Source: Oscillospiraceae bacterium (lineage in GTDB: Bacteria; Bacillota; Clostridia; Oscillospirales; Ruminococcaceae). Taken from it: a stretch of DNA of 9,767 nucleotides. Location: contig CAAGDZ010000109.1 in assembly GCA_900768735.1 (NCBI GenBank), positions 1 through 9,767 on the forward strand, given 5' to 3'. Shown piece after piece: positions 1-6,390 of the stretch. Every line of letters starts with the position of its first letter. Positions within the stretch are counted from its first letter, which is position 1. Position numbers and translations under genes: made by a program. The notes under the pieces are model-generated. The model had not been told where the DNA came from. It made no database searches and worked only from the letters and a program-made list of their open reading frames with translations.

Positions 1-58
1 CACCGACAAGGTCAGCAAGCTCTTTTTCTGTGTACTGTGCAAAGTCCTGCTTTTCCAT
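1..58 (-). CDS. 5' end of an unidentified coding gene (19 codons visible)
   Basis: On the minus strand an ATG at 58-56 overlaps the TGA stop of the DUF3795 gene by one base (TGATG). It opens a frame, starting MEKQDFAQYTEKELADL, that continues off the left edge without a stop. The one-base stop/start overlap is a common sign of translational coupling within an operon, so I infer that this gene is co-transcribed with its upstream neighbour. The visible residues are acidic and helical in character and carry no recognisable motif, so no function is offered. The start is chosen for its overlap with the upstream stop; the purine-rich end of the upstream gene can serve as the ribosome binding site. 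Confidence 0.6.
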   Translation of the reverse strand, partial: MEKQDFAQYTEKELADLVG

Positions 59-435
59 CACTTTTCACTGCTCTCAATGAATTTTATCAACTCTTCCATG
101 TCAGCAAAATCGTCATAATCCCCTACTATCCCCTCACGGTGGTATACCACGCCGTTTTTCTCGTTTTGTTCAAGGCGGTCTAGCAGATGCTCTTTGCCGT
201 ATCTGCGTGCAAACTCGGTAAACGCCGAGGGCTTTAGCTTTGCAAGCATTCCCTTTTTGCAGTCGGCTTCACCGCACTCATAGCAATGCAGAACGCCCTT
301 TTCGATACTGCATTTTCTGTTTTCACACCAGTCCTTGCCGCCGCACTCGTCAGAGTGACAGCCGCCGCAATGCTCGTTCTCCGAGCAAAGACAGCAGGCA
401 AGACCGCAGCGTGCTATGCCGAGTTCTCTTTTCAT
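58..435 (-). CDS. DUF3795-type cysteine-rich small protein
   Basis: A 125-residue protein whose first 60 residues hold twelve cysteines (10, 14, 15, 17, 23, 26, 31, 37, 42, 51, 54, 59). The opening CGLACCLC, the following CGGC and the later CYEC are the layout of the DUF3795 family, a small, probably metal-binding domain found in many anaerobes; its biochemical role is not established. The C-terminal half (about 65-125) is cysteine-free, charged and probably helical. No signal peptide or membrane segment is visible, so it should be cytosolic. The ATG is preceded by GGTGG about six bases upstream. The gene follows a regulator fragment and is translationally coupled to the partial gene at 1-58. 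The family call rests on the cysteine pattern; zinc or iron-sulfur binding is inference. Confidence 0.75.
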   Translation of the reverse strand: MKRELGIARCGLACCLCSENEHCGGCHSDECGGKDWCENRKCSIEKGVLHCYECGEADCKKGMLAKLKPSAFTEFARRYGKEHLLDRLEQNEKNGVVYHREGIVGDYDDFADMEELIKFIESSEK

Positions 436-451
436 AATATACCACCGTTAT

Positions 452-574
452 TTTAGTTCCGCGCAGGTGGATAAAGTCATTACATCGTGCGTGCCGATAT
501 TCTCCCACCGCCGCGGTAATTTTATCCTTTTGCAAAAGCACGGAGAGTATGCCTATCAGTCGGTCTGTTTTCAT
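452..574 (-). pseudogene. Remnant of a WYL/YafY-family HTH transcriptional regulator
   Basis: An ATG at 574-572, preceded by GGAG about nine bases upstream, opens with MKTDRLIGILSVLLQKDKIT. This closely resembles the N-terminus of the YafY/WYL class of DeoR-like regulators, where it forms the first helices of the winged HTH before a stretch like PELAxxFEVSRRTI. Here the resemblance stops at about residue 21 (near base 512), exactly where the recognition helix should begin. The remaining sequence up to the DUF3795 gene shows no HTH or WYL domain in any frame I read. The frame stays open for 74 codons, but its tail runs into the DUF3795 gene in another frame. I infer an internal deletion that left the ribosome binding site and first helices; the fragment cannot bind DNA as a regulator. 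The right-hand limit is clear and the left-hand limit is arbitrary. Confidence 0.55.
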
Positions 575-601
575 GGCTCTGCTCCGTTTATTCTAAAATA
601 A

Positions 602-1786
602 TTATGCCGCTTTATCAGCGTACTCGGACAGCATATACACCGGCTTTCCGTCAACCTTCAGCGTAAACGACCTTACGCCATACACCTTTGTACTGTCAGA
701 ATACGGTACAAACAGTGCAAGGTATTCTATATCGCCGCTGTCCGCGTCTACCACCGTAAAATAGCCGTCGATTGTGCTGCTGATTTCCGAAATGAAGAAC
801 AGTCTGCCGCCGCTGTAACAGATATCTCCGCCTTCCATCGGGCGCGCCGTTTCAATTCCCTGCAGCAGATTGACATTTACCGCCTGTTTCTGATTAAACG
901 ATAAGTCAAAGCGCCGCACCTGCACAACACAATCTCCCGAGCTTAAATCATAGCAAAGCGCCGTTATCTCATCATCGGAAACGAACATCTTGTAGATTCC
1001 GCAGTCTGTCTCATACTTTGCCGTTTCCTTGCTGTCAAAATCATATACATATATCTGCGAGGTGAGGCTGTTATTTATGCAGATATACAGCTTTCCGCGG
1101 TCGCAGAAAATACCGTTTCTGCTTATTGGCAGACTCGGCGTTCCGAAAGTGTCGAAGAAATCAAGCTCTGTCTGCTGTACCGTACTGTCAAGCCCGATTT
1201 TTACAATATTCTGCCCCTTGATACTGCCGCTGTCGCTCTTTAAGGCAGTAAAGATGTAAATCCCGTCACGCGCCGCCTGAACTCCGCTTATCGCTATAGG
1301 CTTTTCGGTGATAGAAACGCCGACGCTTTGATACTCGCCGCCGCGTCCCCAGAACACATATAGCTTTGAAGTATCGGCGTAGCTTTCAAACACAAATAAA
1401 TCATAGTCCTCTGTCTTAACAAACGTGTACAGCGAGCGGTTTTCTTCGCTCAGATCGCCTATGCTGTTTTCCTTTATGTACGCTGTTATATCGTCATAGC
1501 AGGACTTTGGACAGTAGCCGGTATAGCCGTGTACAGCGCCGCTGTCGGTGTTATTGATACTGTCACGCGTTGCCGTATAGGTCAAAACCTTGTCTTCGGA
1601 TATAGCTGTTGACACTATTACATCTGCCGAAAAATCCATTTTACTGTTGTTGACAATTACGTTATAGCTGCACGCGCTTGCCTGTGCAGATAATACGAAA
1701 AATAACACCACCGCTGTTATTATCAGTATGCCCGCCCCGCAAAAGGCGATAATAAGCGGCTTGTTTAACTTCCTTGATTTTTGCAT
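602..1786 (-). CDS. Membrane-anchored extracytoplasmic protein of unknown function, propeller-like
   Basis: A 394-residue protein. Residues 1-9 are basic, 10-33 form one hydrophobic membrane segment, and the rest should lie outside the membrane (positive-inside rule). The large domain has repeated short beta-strand units spaced like beta-propeller blades: DGIYIFTALKSDSG near 174, GKLYICINN near 231, QIYVYDFDSKE near 244, GRLFFISE near 327, and GYFTVVDADSGDIEYL near 341. I do not recognise a named family. There are nine cysteines after the membrane segment. The frame is open back to an ATG at 1897, but that codon lies inside the predicted -10 box. The ATG at 1786 has a perfect GGAGGT seven bases upstream (1794-1799), so I chose it. 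The gene has its own promoter and lies downstream of a terminator, separate from the araD transcript. No terminator is visible after the stop, so read-through into the DUF3795 gene is possible. Binding or scaffold roles are plausible but unproven. Confidence 0.75.
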   Translation of the reverse strand: MQKSRKLNKPLIIAFCGAGILIITAVVLFFVLSAQASACSYNVIVNNSKMDFSADVIVSTAISEDKVLTYTATRDSINNTDSGAVHGYTGYCPKSCYDDITAYIKENSIGDLSEENRSLYTFVKTEDYDLFVFESYADTSKLYVFWGRGGEYQSVGVSITEKPIAISGVQAARDGIYIFTALKSDSGSIKGQNIVKIGLDSTVQQTELDFFDTFGTPSLPISRNGIFCDRGKLYICINNSLTSQIYVYDFDSKETAKYETDCGIYKMFVSDDEITALCYDLSSGDCVVQVRRFDLSFNQKQAVNVNLLQGIETARPMEGGDICYSGGRLFFISEISSTIDGYFTVVDADSGDIEYLALFVPYSDSTKVYGVRSFTLKVDGKPVYMLSEYADKAA

Positions 1787-1793
1787 GATAAGT

Positions 1794-1799
1794 ACCTCC
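1794..1799 (-). promoter_or_regulatory. Ribosome binding site that fixes the start of the 394-residue protein
   Basis: GGAGGT on the minus strand, seven bases before the ATG at 1786. The in-frame upstream ATGs at 1897 and 1879 lack any comparable site, and the former lies within the promoter. Confidence 0.8.
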
Positions 1800-1895
1800 G
1801 TTATGAAATGTTTAGATGATTTTTGCTGACTGTTTGCTGAAATAAATCCGAAATAGCCGAAAAGCCCGGATAATTTCATATTATATTGTATATTC

Positions 1896-1925
1896 ATAAT
1901 AACATTTTCAGTAATATGATGTCAA
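1896..1925 (-). promoter_or_regulatory. Sigma-A-type promoter for the 394-residue protein gene
   Basis: On the minus strand TTGACA (1925-1920) is followed after 18 bases by TATTAT (1901-1896), a consensus -35 box and a 5/6 -10 box. Transcription would begin near 1889, giving a leader of about 100 nt. The site lies just downstream of the terminator that ends the previous unit, which supports an independent transcript. Confidence 0.65.
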
Positions 1926-1946
1926 TAGCTTTGGTTAAAATTGCAG

Positions 1947-1987
1947 AAATAAATCGGCTTGTACTTTATAAAACAAGCACAAGCCGA
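1947..1987 (-). terminator. Intrinsic terminator after the araD/propeller-protein unit
   Basis: Five bases past the stop of the 378-residue protein gene, the minus strand forms a 13-bp stem. Arms are 1987-1975 and 1966-1954, with one G-U pair and an 8-nt loop. The stem is GC-rich at its base (TCGGCTTGT/ACAAGCCGA) and is followed by TTTATTT (1953-1947). No plus-strand gene ends here, so it serves the minus-strand operon. Confidence 0.8.
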
Positions 1988-1992
1988 GATTA

Positions 1993-3129
1993 TTATTCCA
2001 TCACCGATATAGAGTTAGCAAGCTTCAGCTTGCACAGCTTTTCCTCTTTGCCGTCGGTATGTATAAGCCTTACCCAGCTTCCGTCCGAGCAGATTATCTC
2101 CCCGCCGTCAGTGATATAATAGTCCATTATTCCCTTTTTGATAACGGCTTCCTCGCCGTCCGTGCTTCTTTTTATCAGCACCCAGCCCGACGGTATTATT
2201 CCGCCGTCGGAGTCTGCCGAAAGCTGTTTTTCCGCATTTATCAGATTGCCCTCGACAAACAGCTTGCGCTCGTCCGCCGCCCTGCTCTTTGCGGGATTTT
2301 TTCCGCCGGTGCGAAGCGGCTCTCCGCCGAATGCCATCGAAAACATACTTAAAAAGCCGCCGATAGCCTTTATTATCCTGACAGGAAACAGCAGAATATC
2401 AAGTCCTAAATTGCCTTTTTTCTTGGTAGGCTCGTACTTTCTGCGTATATAGTACAGGTTGCCGTCTTTGTCGTCCTGCGGCTTTATGTAGTCGTACTCG
2501 TCGCTTTGCACAAGCTCGCAAAGCTCACCTGTCTTTTCGTCATAGGTGCATATTGAGCAAGGGCTTTTCTCCAGTACAGCTCCGCTCTGACTGCGCGCAT
2601 AACCCATAGCAGTATAGTATATTATATTTTCGTTACGGCGCGAGATAAACGGGTGCTTTTCGGAGGTAAAACCCTCGGTGAGCTGATTTATATAGCCGCT
2701 TTCGGTATCTACCGCAGCGATATGGCTTTCATACATTCCTTGTCCGCAGGATACCGCGCACTTTCCGCCGCGGCAGCTTATGCCGTTTATATCCGACTCG
2801 CCGTTTGCGAAAATATACTGTTCATCGTCATTGTCCTTAAAGTACAAGCCACCCACGCCGTCTATAAATGTACTGTATATCAGTCTGTCGCCGCATACCG
2901 TACAAAAGCGGAGCATGGCCTCGCCGTTTACGGTGGTTTCGGCGTAGCGCTTTTCCTCCACACCCATAAACTGTGCGCCCTTGCCGGTGGTTTTCCATTC
3001 GTCGCGCTGTTTCATTTTTCTGATGGTGTCAAAATATTCGCTCACGCGGTTGCAGGTTACGGCGGTTCGCTTGCCGCTGTCGGAGTTATACTCGTGCAGC
3101 TCGCCCTCGCTTATGCAGTAGATTTTCAT
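1993..3129 (-). CDS. Uncharacterised propeller-like protein, 378 residues
   Basis: I do not recognise a named family. The protein starts directly with a beta-strand-rich region (MKIYCISEGELHEYNSDSGK), with no signal peptide. It shows repeated units typical of TolB/WD40-like beta propellers: DRLIYSTFIDGVGGLYFKD near 81, SHIAAVDTESGYINQLTEG near 135, NENIIYYTAM near 166, DGNLYYIRR near 222, and a run of strands at 315-365 ending SWVRLIHTDGKEEKL. Between the blades, residues 241-268 form a strongly hydrophobic or amphipathic stretch (LGLDILLFPVRIIKAIGGFL...) followed by a basic, flexible linker. This could be a membrane-associating hairpin or a single membrane segment. The gene starts 17 bases after araD, with AGGA about seven bases before the ATG, and ends at a strong terminator, so it is the last gene of the operon. 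Propeller fold is inferred from pattern only. Confidence 0.65.
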   Translation of the reverse strand: MKIYCISEGELHEYNSDSGKRTAVTCNRVSEYFDTIRKMKQRDEWKTTGKGAQFMGVEEKRYAETTVNGEAMLRFCTVCGDRLIYSTFIDGVGGLYFKDNDDEQYIFANGESDINGISCRGGKCAVSCGQGMYESHIAAVDTESGYINQLTEGFTSEKHPFISRRNENIIYYTAMGYARSQSGAVLEKSPCSICTYDEKTGELCELVQSDEYDYIKPQDDKDGNLYYIRRKYEPTKKKGNLGLDILLFPVRIIKAIGGFLSMFSMAFGGEPLRTGGKNPAKSRAADERKLFVEGNLINAEKQLSADSDGGIIPSGWVLIKRSTDGEEAVIKKGIMDYYITDGGEIICSDGSWVRLIHTDGKEEKLCKLKLANSISVME

Positions 3130-3146
3130 TGAATTTTCCTCGTAGA

Positions 3147-3845
3147 TTATTTATTCTGTCCGTAGTATGCGTTTGCTCCGTGCTTTCTTAAATAGTGCTT
3201 GTCGAGCAGCTCGCTTTGCATCGGGCTTATATCCTTATCGAGCAGCAAATCCAGCATTGCCATTTTCGCGACCTGTTCAAGCACAACCGCATTGTGCACG
3301 GCGTCCTCGGGTGATTTTCCCCATGCAAACGGACCGTGACTGTGCACGTTTACCGCGGGTACGCTGTCGGGGTTTATATTCCTCGACCTGAAGGTATCTA
3401 TTATTATAGTGCCGGTTTCCTTTTCGTACTCGCCCGCAATAGCCTGGGGGGTCATTTTGTCGGTACAGGGTATCGCTCCGTAAAAATAATCTCCGTGGGT
3501 AGTGCCAAGCGCGGGTATATCCCTGCCGCTTTGTGCAAAAGCCGTACTCCACAGCGAGTGAGTGTGTACCACGCCGCCTATGTTCGGAAACGCCTTGTAC
3601 AGCTCGATATGCGTGGGCGTGTCAGATGACGGATTCAGCTCGCCCTCGACCACCTCGCCGTCAAGTGTGAGCACTACCATGTCATCTGCGGTCAGCCTGT
3701 CATATTCCACGCCCGACGGCTTGATTACAACCAGTCCGCGCTCGCGGTCTATACCGGATACATTTCCCCAGGTAAAGGTCACAAGTCCGTATTTTGGGAG
3801 CATGAGATTTGCGTCAAGCACCTGTTTTTTTAGTTTTTTAAGCAT
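3147..3845 (-). CDS. araD: L-ribulose-5-phosphate 4-epimerase
   Basis: This class II aldolase-fold enzyme interconverts L-ribulose 5-phosphate and D-xylulose 5-phosphate, linking L-arabinose use to the pentose phosphate pathway in the cytosol. The 232-residue product aligns almost end to end with E. coli AraD (231 residues). Shared blocks include LVTFTWGNVSGIDRERG (21-37), IKPSGVEY (41-48), the phosphate-binding SSDTPTH (73-79) and HSHGPFAWGK (168-177). Zinc ligands are H94, H96 and H170, with D75 next to the metal site; catalytic D119 and Y228 are kept, and the C-terminus LLDKHYLRKHGANAYYG is intact. AAGGA lies about eight bases before the ATG. The gene is not beside araA or araB; it follows the YcxB-like gene by 39 bases and precedes the propeller protein by 17. 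The close paralogues UlaF and SgbE use the same reaction, and without pathway neighbours these cannot be fully excluded. Confidence 0.93.
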   Translation of the reverse strand: MLKKLKKQVLDANLMLPKYGLVTFTWGNVSGIDRERGLVVIKPSGVEYDRLTADDMVVLTLDGEVVEGELNPSSDTPTHIELYKAFPNIGGVVHTHSLWSTAFAQSGRDIPALGTTHGDYFYGAIPCTDKMTPQAIAGEYEKETGTIIIDTFRSRNINPDSVPAVNVHSHGPFAWGKSPEDAVHNAVVLEQVAKMAMLDLLLDKDISPMQSELLDKHYLRKHGANAYYGQNK

Positions 3846-3884
3846 AATATTTTTCCTTTCTCTGTAAAGCTATGTACAGGCATC

Positions 3885-4406
3885 TCACCGCTTGCATTTA
3901 AGATAAAATCTCTCCTGCATCTTCTTTTCGAAATAGTTCCTCATATCCACCGCCTCCTGCACGGTAAGCTGATTTTTCGATATGCAGAACGCCTTGTCAA
4001 ACGTGAGATACACTATAAAGCAACCGTCAAGCTCGTATATTGCAAAAACCGTCTGCCACTGCGCGTTTATATCGGTATTCGTCCGTCCGCCGAAAATCCT
4101 TATCGACACGCCGTCATATTCAAGCGTGCGCTTTGCGTTTAGCGCTACCTTTCCGTACTTCACGCCGTCTTTTGCCTTCTTTGCCGCTTTCAGCGGGAAA
4201 AACGCTGTCACACCGATACAGACAATACACACCACGAGCGACACAAGCAGAGGTATAATACCGATAAGTCCAGTGACGAGTGCCGCCACCGACAGCGCCG
4301 CCGCAATAATCATTATCACCGTGGGGTATCTTTTCAGCTGAAACTCGGTGAAATATACAAGCTGTCGATAGTCCTCCGCTGTAGTTATTATATCTTTTCT
4401 GAACAA
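3885..4406 (-). CDS. YcxB-like membrane protein (TTG start)
   Basis: A 173-residue protein with a short cytosolic N-terminus, two membrane segments (about 29-50 and 52-71) joined by a tight turn, and a C-terminal soluble domain. That domain carries the YcxB-like pattern: an aromatic W117 followed by VFAIYELDGCFIVYL and later FCISKNQLT (about 117-147). The family is widespread in Firmicutes and its function is unknown. The only reasonable start is a TTG at 4406-4404. In frame, only two codons separate it from an upstream TGA, and the next ATG falls inside the first membrane segment. Purines at the end of the preceding gene (AAAAGGGATGA) give the ribosome binding site. An ATG overlapping the previous stop (4416-4414) is in the wrong frame. 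The gene is the third in the operon, 6 bases after the NfeD-like gene. Confidence 0.75.
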   Translation of the reverse strand: MFRKDIITTAEDYRQLVYFTEFQLKRYPTVIMIIAAALSVAALVTGLIGIIPLLVSLVVCIVCIGVTAFFPLKAAKKAKDGVKYGKVALNAKRTLEYDGVSIRIFGGRTNTDINAQWQTVFAIYELDGCFIVYLTFDKAFCISKNQLTVQEAVDMRNYFEKKMQERFYLKCKR

Positions 4407-4412
4407 AATAAA

Positions 4413-4976
4413 TCATCCCTTTTCAGTAAGCGCATTATAGATTTCGTCCTTTTTCTGGACGAACAGCAGATTGTCCTGCCCTGTTATCACCGTGACGGTT
4501 TCGTTTTTCTTTAAATCGGTGTGATTAGCGGAAACGCAGTCGTATATAAACACCCTGTCACCGCTTTTCACCTTTACCTGTCCGTACCCGTCACCCGGTA
4601 CAAAATCAAGCGTCACTGCGTCCGATCCTGTTAAATCATCCGGCTTCGGCTTTTTGCCGAGAAACAGATTTTTTATCATCGGCAGGAAAAAATGTGCGCC
4701 GATAAAATTTACTATCATTGAAAATAATATATCCGCGGGTATCAGAAAATACCACGGAAAAAGAGGTTCCAGCAAAAGCCCGATAACGCCGAACACAGCA
4801 ACATACACCGACAGACCGTATATACTTTGCGGGATAAACTCCTCAATCGGTATGGTCTTTCCCCTAGGCGGCCTTATCGAAAGATTTATTTTCAGGCTAA
4901 AGACAAGCATCAGCACCATAAGCCCGCAGACAGCCGCCGCGCCGCAGACGCAGCACACTATAAAAAACACTCTCAT
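4413..4976 (-). CDS. NfeD-like membrane protein with C-terminal OB fold
   Basis: A 187-residue protein with an N-terminal membrane segment (4-28), two further hydrophobic segments (about 52-71 and 76-100), and a soluble C-terminal beta barrel (about 115-175). The barrel has the NfeD/YuaF OB-fold pattern: DAVTLDFVPGDGYGQVKV, then GDRVFIYD, then ETVTVITGQDNLLFVQ. Known NfeD relatives usually pair with SPFH (flotillin/stomatin) proteins in membrane microdomains; no such partner is present here. Instead the gene sits one base after the CNNM-type gene and 6 bases before the YcxB-like gene, so all three may act together in the membrane. No good Shine-Dalgarno precedes the ATG, which suggests translation by coupling to the upstream gene. 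DUF1449-type proteins have a similar layout and are an alternative label. Confidence 0.7.
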   Translation of the reverse strand: MRVFFIVCCVCGAAAVCGLMVLMLVFSLKINLSIRPPRGKTIPIEEFIPQSIYGLSVYVAVFGVIGLLLEPLFPWYFLIPADILFSMIVNFIGAHFFLPMIKNLFLGKKPKPDDLTGSDAVTLDFVPGDGYGQVKVKSGDRVFIYDCVSANHTDLKKNETVTVITGQDNLLFVQKKDEIYNALTEKG

Positions 4977-4977
4977 A

Positions 4978-6243
4978 TTACTGCTGCCCGTCGTTTATCA
5001 GAAAACGTATCTTGACGATTCTGCGCTCGCTTACTTTGAGCACGGTTATTGTAAAATCTTCTGTCGTAACCGTATCGTTAGGCTCGGGGATTTTGCCGAA
5101 AAGCTCCAAAATCCAGCCGCCGACCGTCTTTGCGCTGCTGTCGATTACCGGACTTTTGCCGGTTCTGTCCTGCCAGTAGCGGCGGAAGTCGTTCAGCGAT
5201 ACGTCGCCCTTTACGTTAAATTCCTTATCCGATACAAAGGTTACCGGCGGGACTACCTCGTCGTTTTCGTCCCATATCTCGCCGACAAGCTGCTCGAGTA
5301 TATCCTCTAAGGTAACTATGCCGAGTGTGCCGCCGTACTGGTCGAGTACAACCGCCATGTGTATCTTGTCCTTTTGCATCTGCTTCATTATATCCGATAT
5401 TTTCATCAGGTGCGGCACATAGTGTATCTCCTGCACAATATCGCGCAGTAAAAACCTGTCGCCGTCCTTTTGTGTGAGATACCGCTTGAAAAATTCCTTC
5501 TGGCTGACAAAGCCACATATCTTGTCTATCGAGCCTTCGTACACCGGCAGGCGCGAGTATTCCTCGCTGATAAATATATCCTTTACCGTCTCAATATCCT
5601 CGTTTATATCGACTGCGGTGATGTCCACGCGGTGGGTGATTATCTCGTCTACCATCGTTTCGTCAAAGACAAGCGCACTCTTTACAAGGTCGCTCTCCTG
5701 CTCCTCAAGCACGCCCTCGTCCTCAATCTCGTCGATTATCGCAAGCAGCTCCTGCTCAGTCACGCTGACCTCTTTTTTGCCCTTGCTGAACAGCTTTGAC
5801 ACGCCGCGCTTGAGCAGTATGAACAGCCATGACAGCGGGGTGAAGATAAAGGTCAGAAAGGTGATTATGCCGCTTGTCGCAACCGTCATCTTTTCCGCGT
5901 TGTCCTTTGCTATGCTTTTAGGCATAACCTCACCGAAAATAAGCAATACTACCGTCAGCACCACCGTTGACACAAGCGCACCGTTTTCCGGACCTACTAT
6001 CGCGGTAGCAAGCACCGTGGCTATTGATGATGCGGCTATGTTTACGATATTGTTGCCGATAAGGATTGTGGTTATTACCTTGTCGTACTTATCGATAAGC
6101 TTCAGCGCCATTTTTGCGCCCTTGGAGCCGTTTTCCGCCATGCTTTTGAGCCGTATGCGGTTTGCACCGGTAAGCGCCGTTTCACTCGCCGAGAAAAACG
6201 CCGAGCAGACAACAAGCGCGATTATTATTATAAGCATTTCCAT
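4978..6243 (-). CDS. CNNM/CorC (HlyC) family CBS-domain membrane protein
   Basis: A 421-residue integral membrane protein of the family that exports Mg2+ (sometimes other divalent ions or Na+-coupled transport) and is often annotated hemolysin C. Order of domains: a CNNM/DUF21 membrane domain (1-150) with the SASETALTGANRIR block at 18-31 and GEVMPKSIA at 104-112; a linker with acidic helices (EELLAIIDEIEDEGVLEEQE region, 163-182); paired CBS domains (about 200-325) that usually bind adenine nucleotides, ending in DQYGGTLGIVTLEDILEQL (301-319); and a C-terminal CorC_HlyC domain (about 335-417). Length is normal for the full family architecture. The start ATG at 6243 has GAGGTAAAGG upstream; a second ATG two codons on is possible. 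It is the first gene of the minus-strand operon, and its stop is one base from the next start. Transport specificity cannot be read from the sequence. Confidence 0.9.
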   Translation of the reverse strand: MEMLIIIIALVVCSAFFSASETALTGANRIRLKSMAENGSKGAKMALKLIDKYDKVITTILIGNNIVNIAASSIATVLATAIVGPENGALVSTVVLTVVLLIFGEVMPKSIAKDNAEKMTVATSGIITFLTFIFTPLSWLFILLKRGVSKLFSKGKKEVSVTEQELLAIIDEIEDEGVLEEQESDLVKSALVFDETMVDEIITHRVDITAVDINEDIETVKDIFISEEYSRLPVYEGSIDKICGFVSQKEFFKRYLTQKDGDRFLLRDIVQEIHYVPHLMKISDIMKQMQKDKIHMAVVLDQYGGTLGIVTLEDILEQLVGEIWDENDEVVPPVTFVSDKEFNVKGDVSLNDFRRYWQDRTGKSPVIDSSAKTVGGWILELFGKIPEPNDTVTTEDFTITVLKVSERRIVKIRFLINDGQQ

Positions 6244-6279
6244 TATGCCTTTACCTCACAGTTACATTATACTTATTTA

Positions 6280-6308
6280 ATAATACCACATCAGCGCCCG
6301 CGGGTCAA
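6280..6308 (-). promoter_or_regulatory. Sigma-A-type promoter of the CNNM-NfeD-YcxB-araD operon
   Basis: On the minus strand TTGACC (6308-6303) and TATTAT (6285-6280) are separated by exactly 17 bases. Transcription would start near 6273, giving a leader of about 30 nt that contains GAGGTAAAGG. No other convincing promoter is seen before araD, whose gaps to its neighbours are 39 and 17 bases. Confidence 0.75.
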
Positions 6309-6315
6309 TAACCGA

Positions 6316-6329
6316 TGTAAAATTTTACA
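6316..6329. promoter_or_regulatory. Perfect 14-bp palindrome upstream of the CNNM operon promoter
   Basis: TGTAAAATTTTACA is its own reverse complement and lies 7 bases upstream of the -35 box, about -43 to -56 from the predicted transcript start. That position suits an operator for a dimeric regulator or an AT-rich UP element. No regulator can be named. Confidence 0.45.
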
Positions 6330-6390
6330 CAAACGGGGGATAATGATGTAGAAAAAACCATTTCCGCCTGTTTTCGCAAATGCCGCCGAA

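Noticed and set aside
436..512. A frame ending GTHDVMTLSTCAELK, resembling the TLSTC motif around the catalytic cysteine of class B sortases
   Set aside because: Only about 20 codons are open, nothing else of a sortase is present, and the protein would stop four residues after the cysteine. Chance similarity is more likely.
1664..1690. Lipoprotein cleavage site at Cys39 (ASAC) of the 394-residue protein
   Set aside because: The residues before the cysteine (QASA) do not fit the usual lipobox, which favours Leu at -3 and excludes Gln at -4. A plain membrane anchor is the safer reading.
1787..1897. N-terminal extension of the 394-residue protein to the ATG at 1897
   Set aside because: The ATG at 1897 lies in the -10 box, the extension has no ribosome binding site, and the perfect GGAGGT serves the ATG at 1786.
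2653..3132. 159-codon plus-strand frame
   Set aside because: Antisense shadow of the 378-residue protein, rich in Ala and Tyr from complementary codon bias; no start signals.
5474..6280. Long plus-strand frame of 268 codons and the 218-codon frame at 4654-5310
   Set aside because: Both are antisense to the well-supported CNNM and NfeD-like genes, are Ser- or Tyr-rich, and show no domain or start signals.
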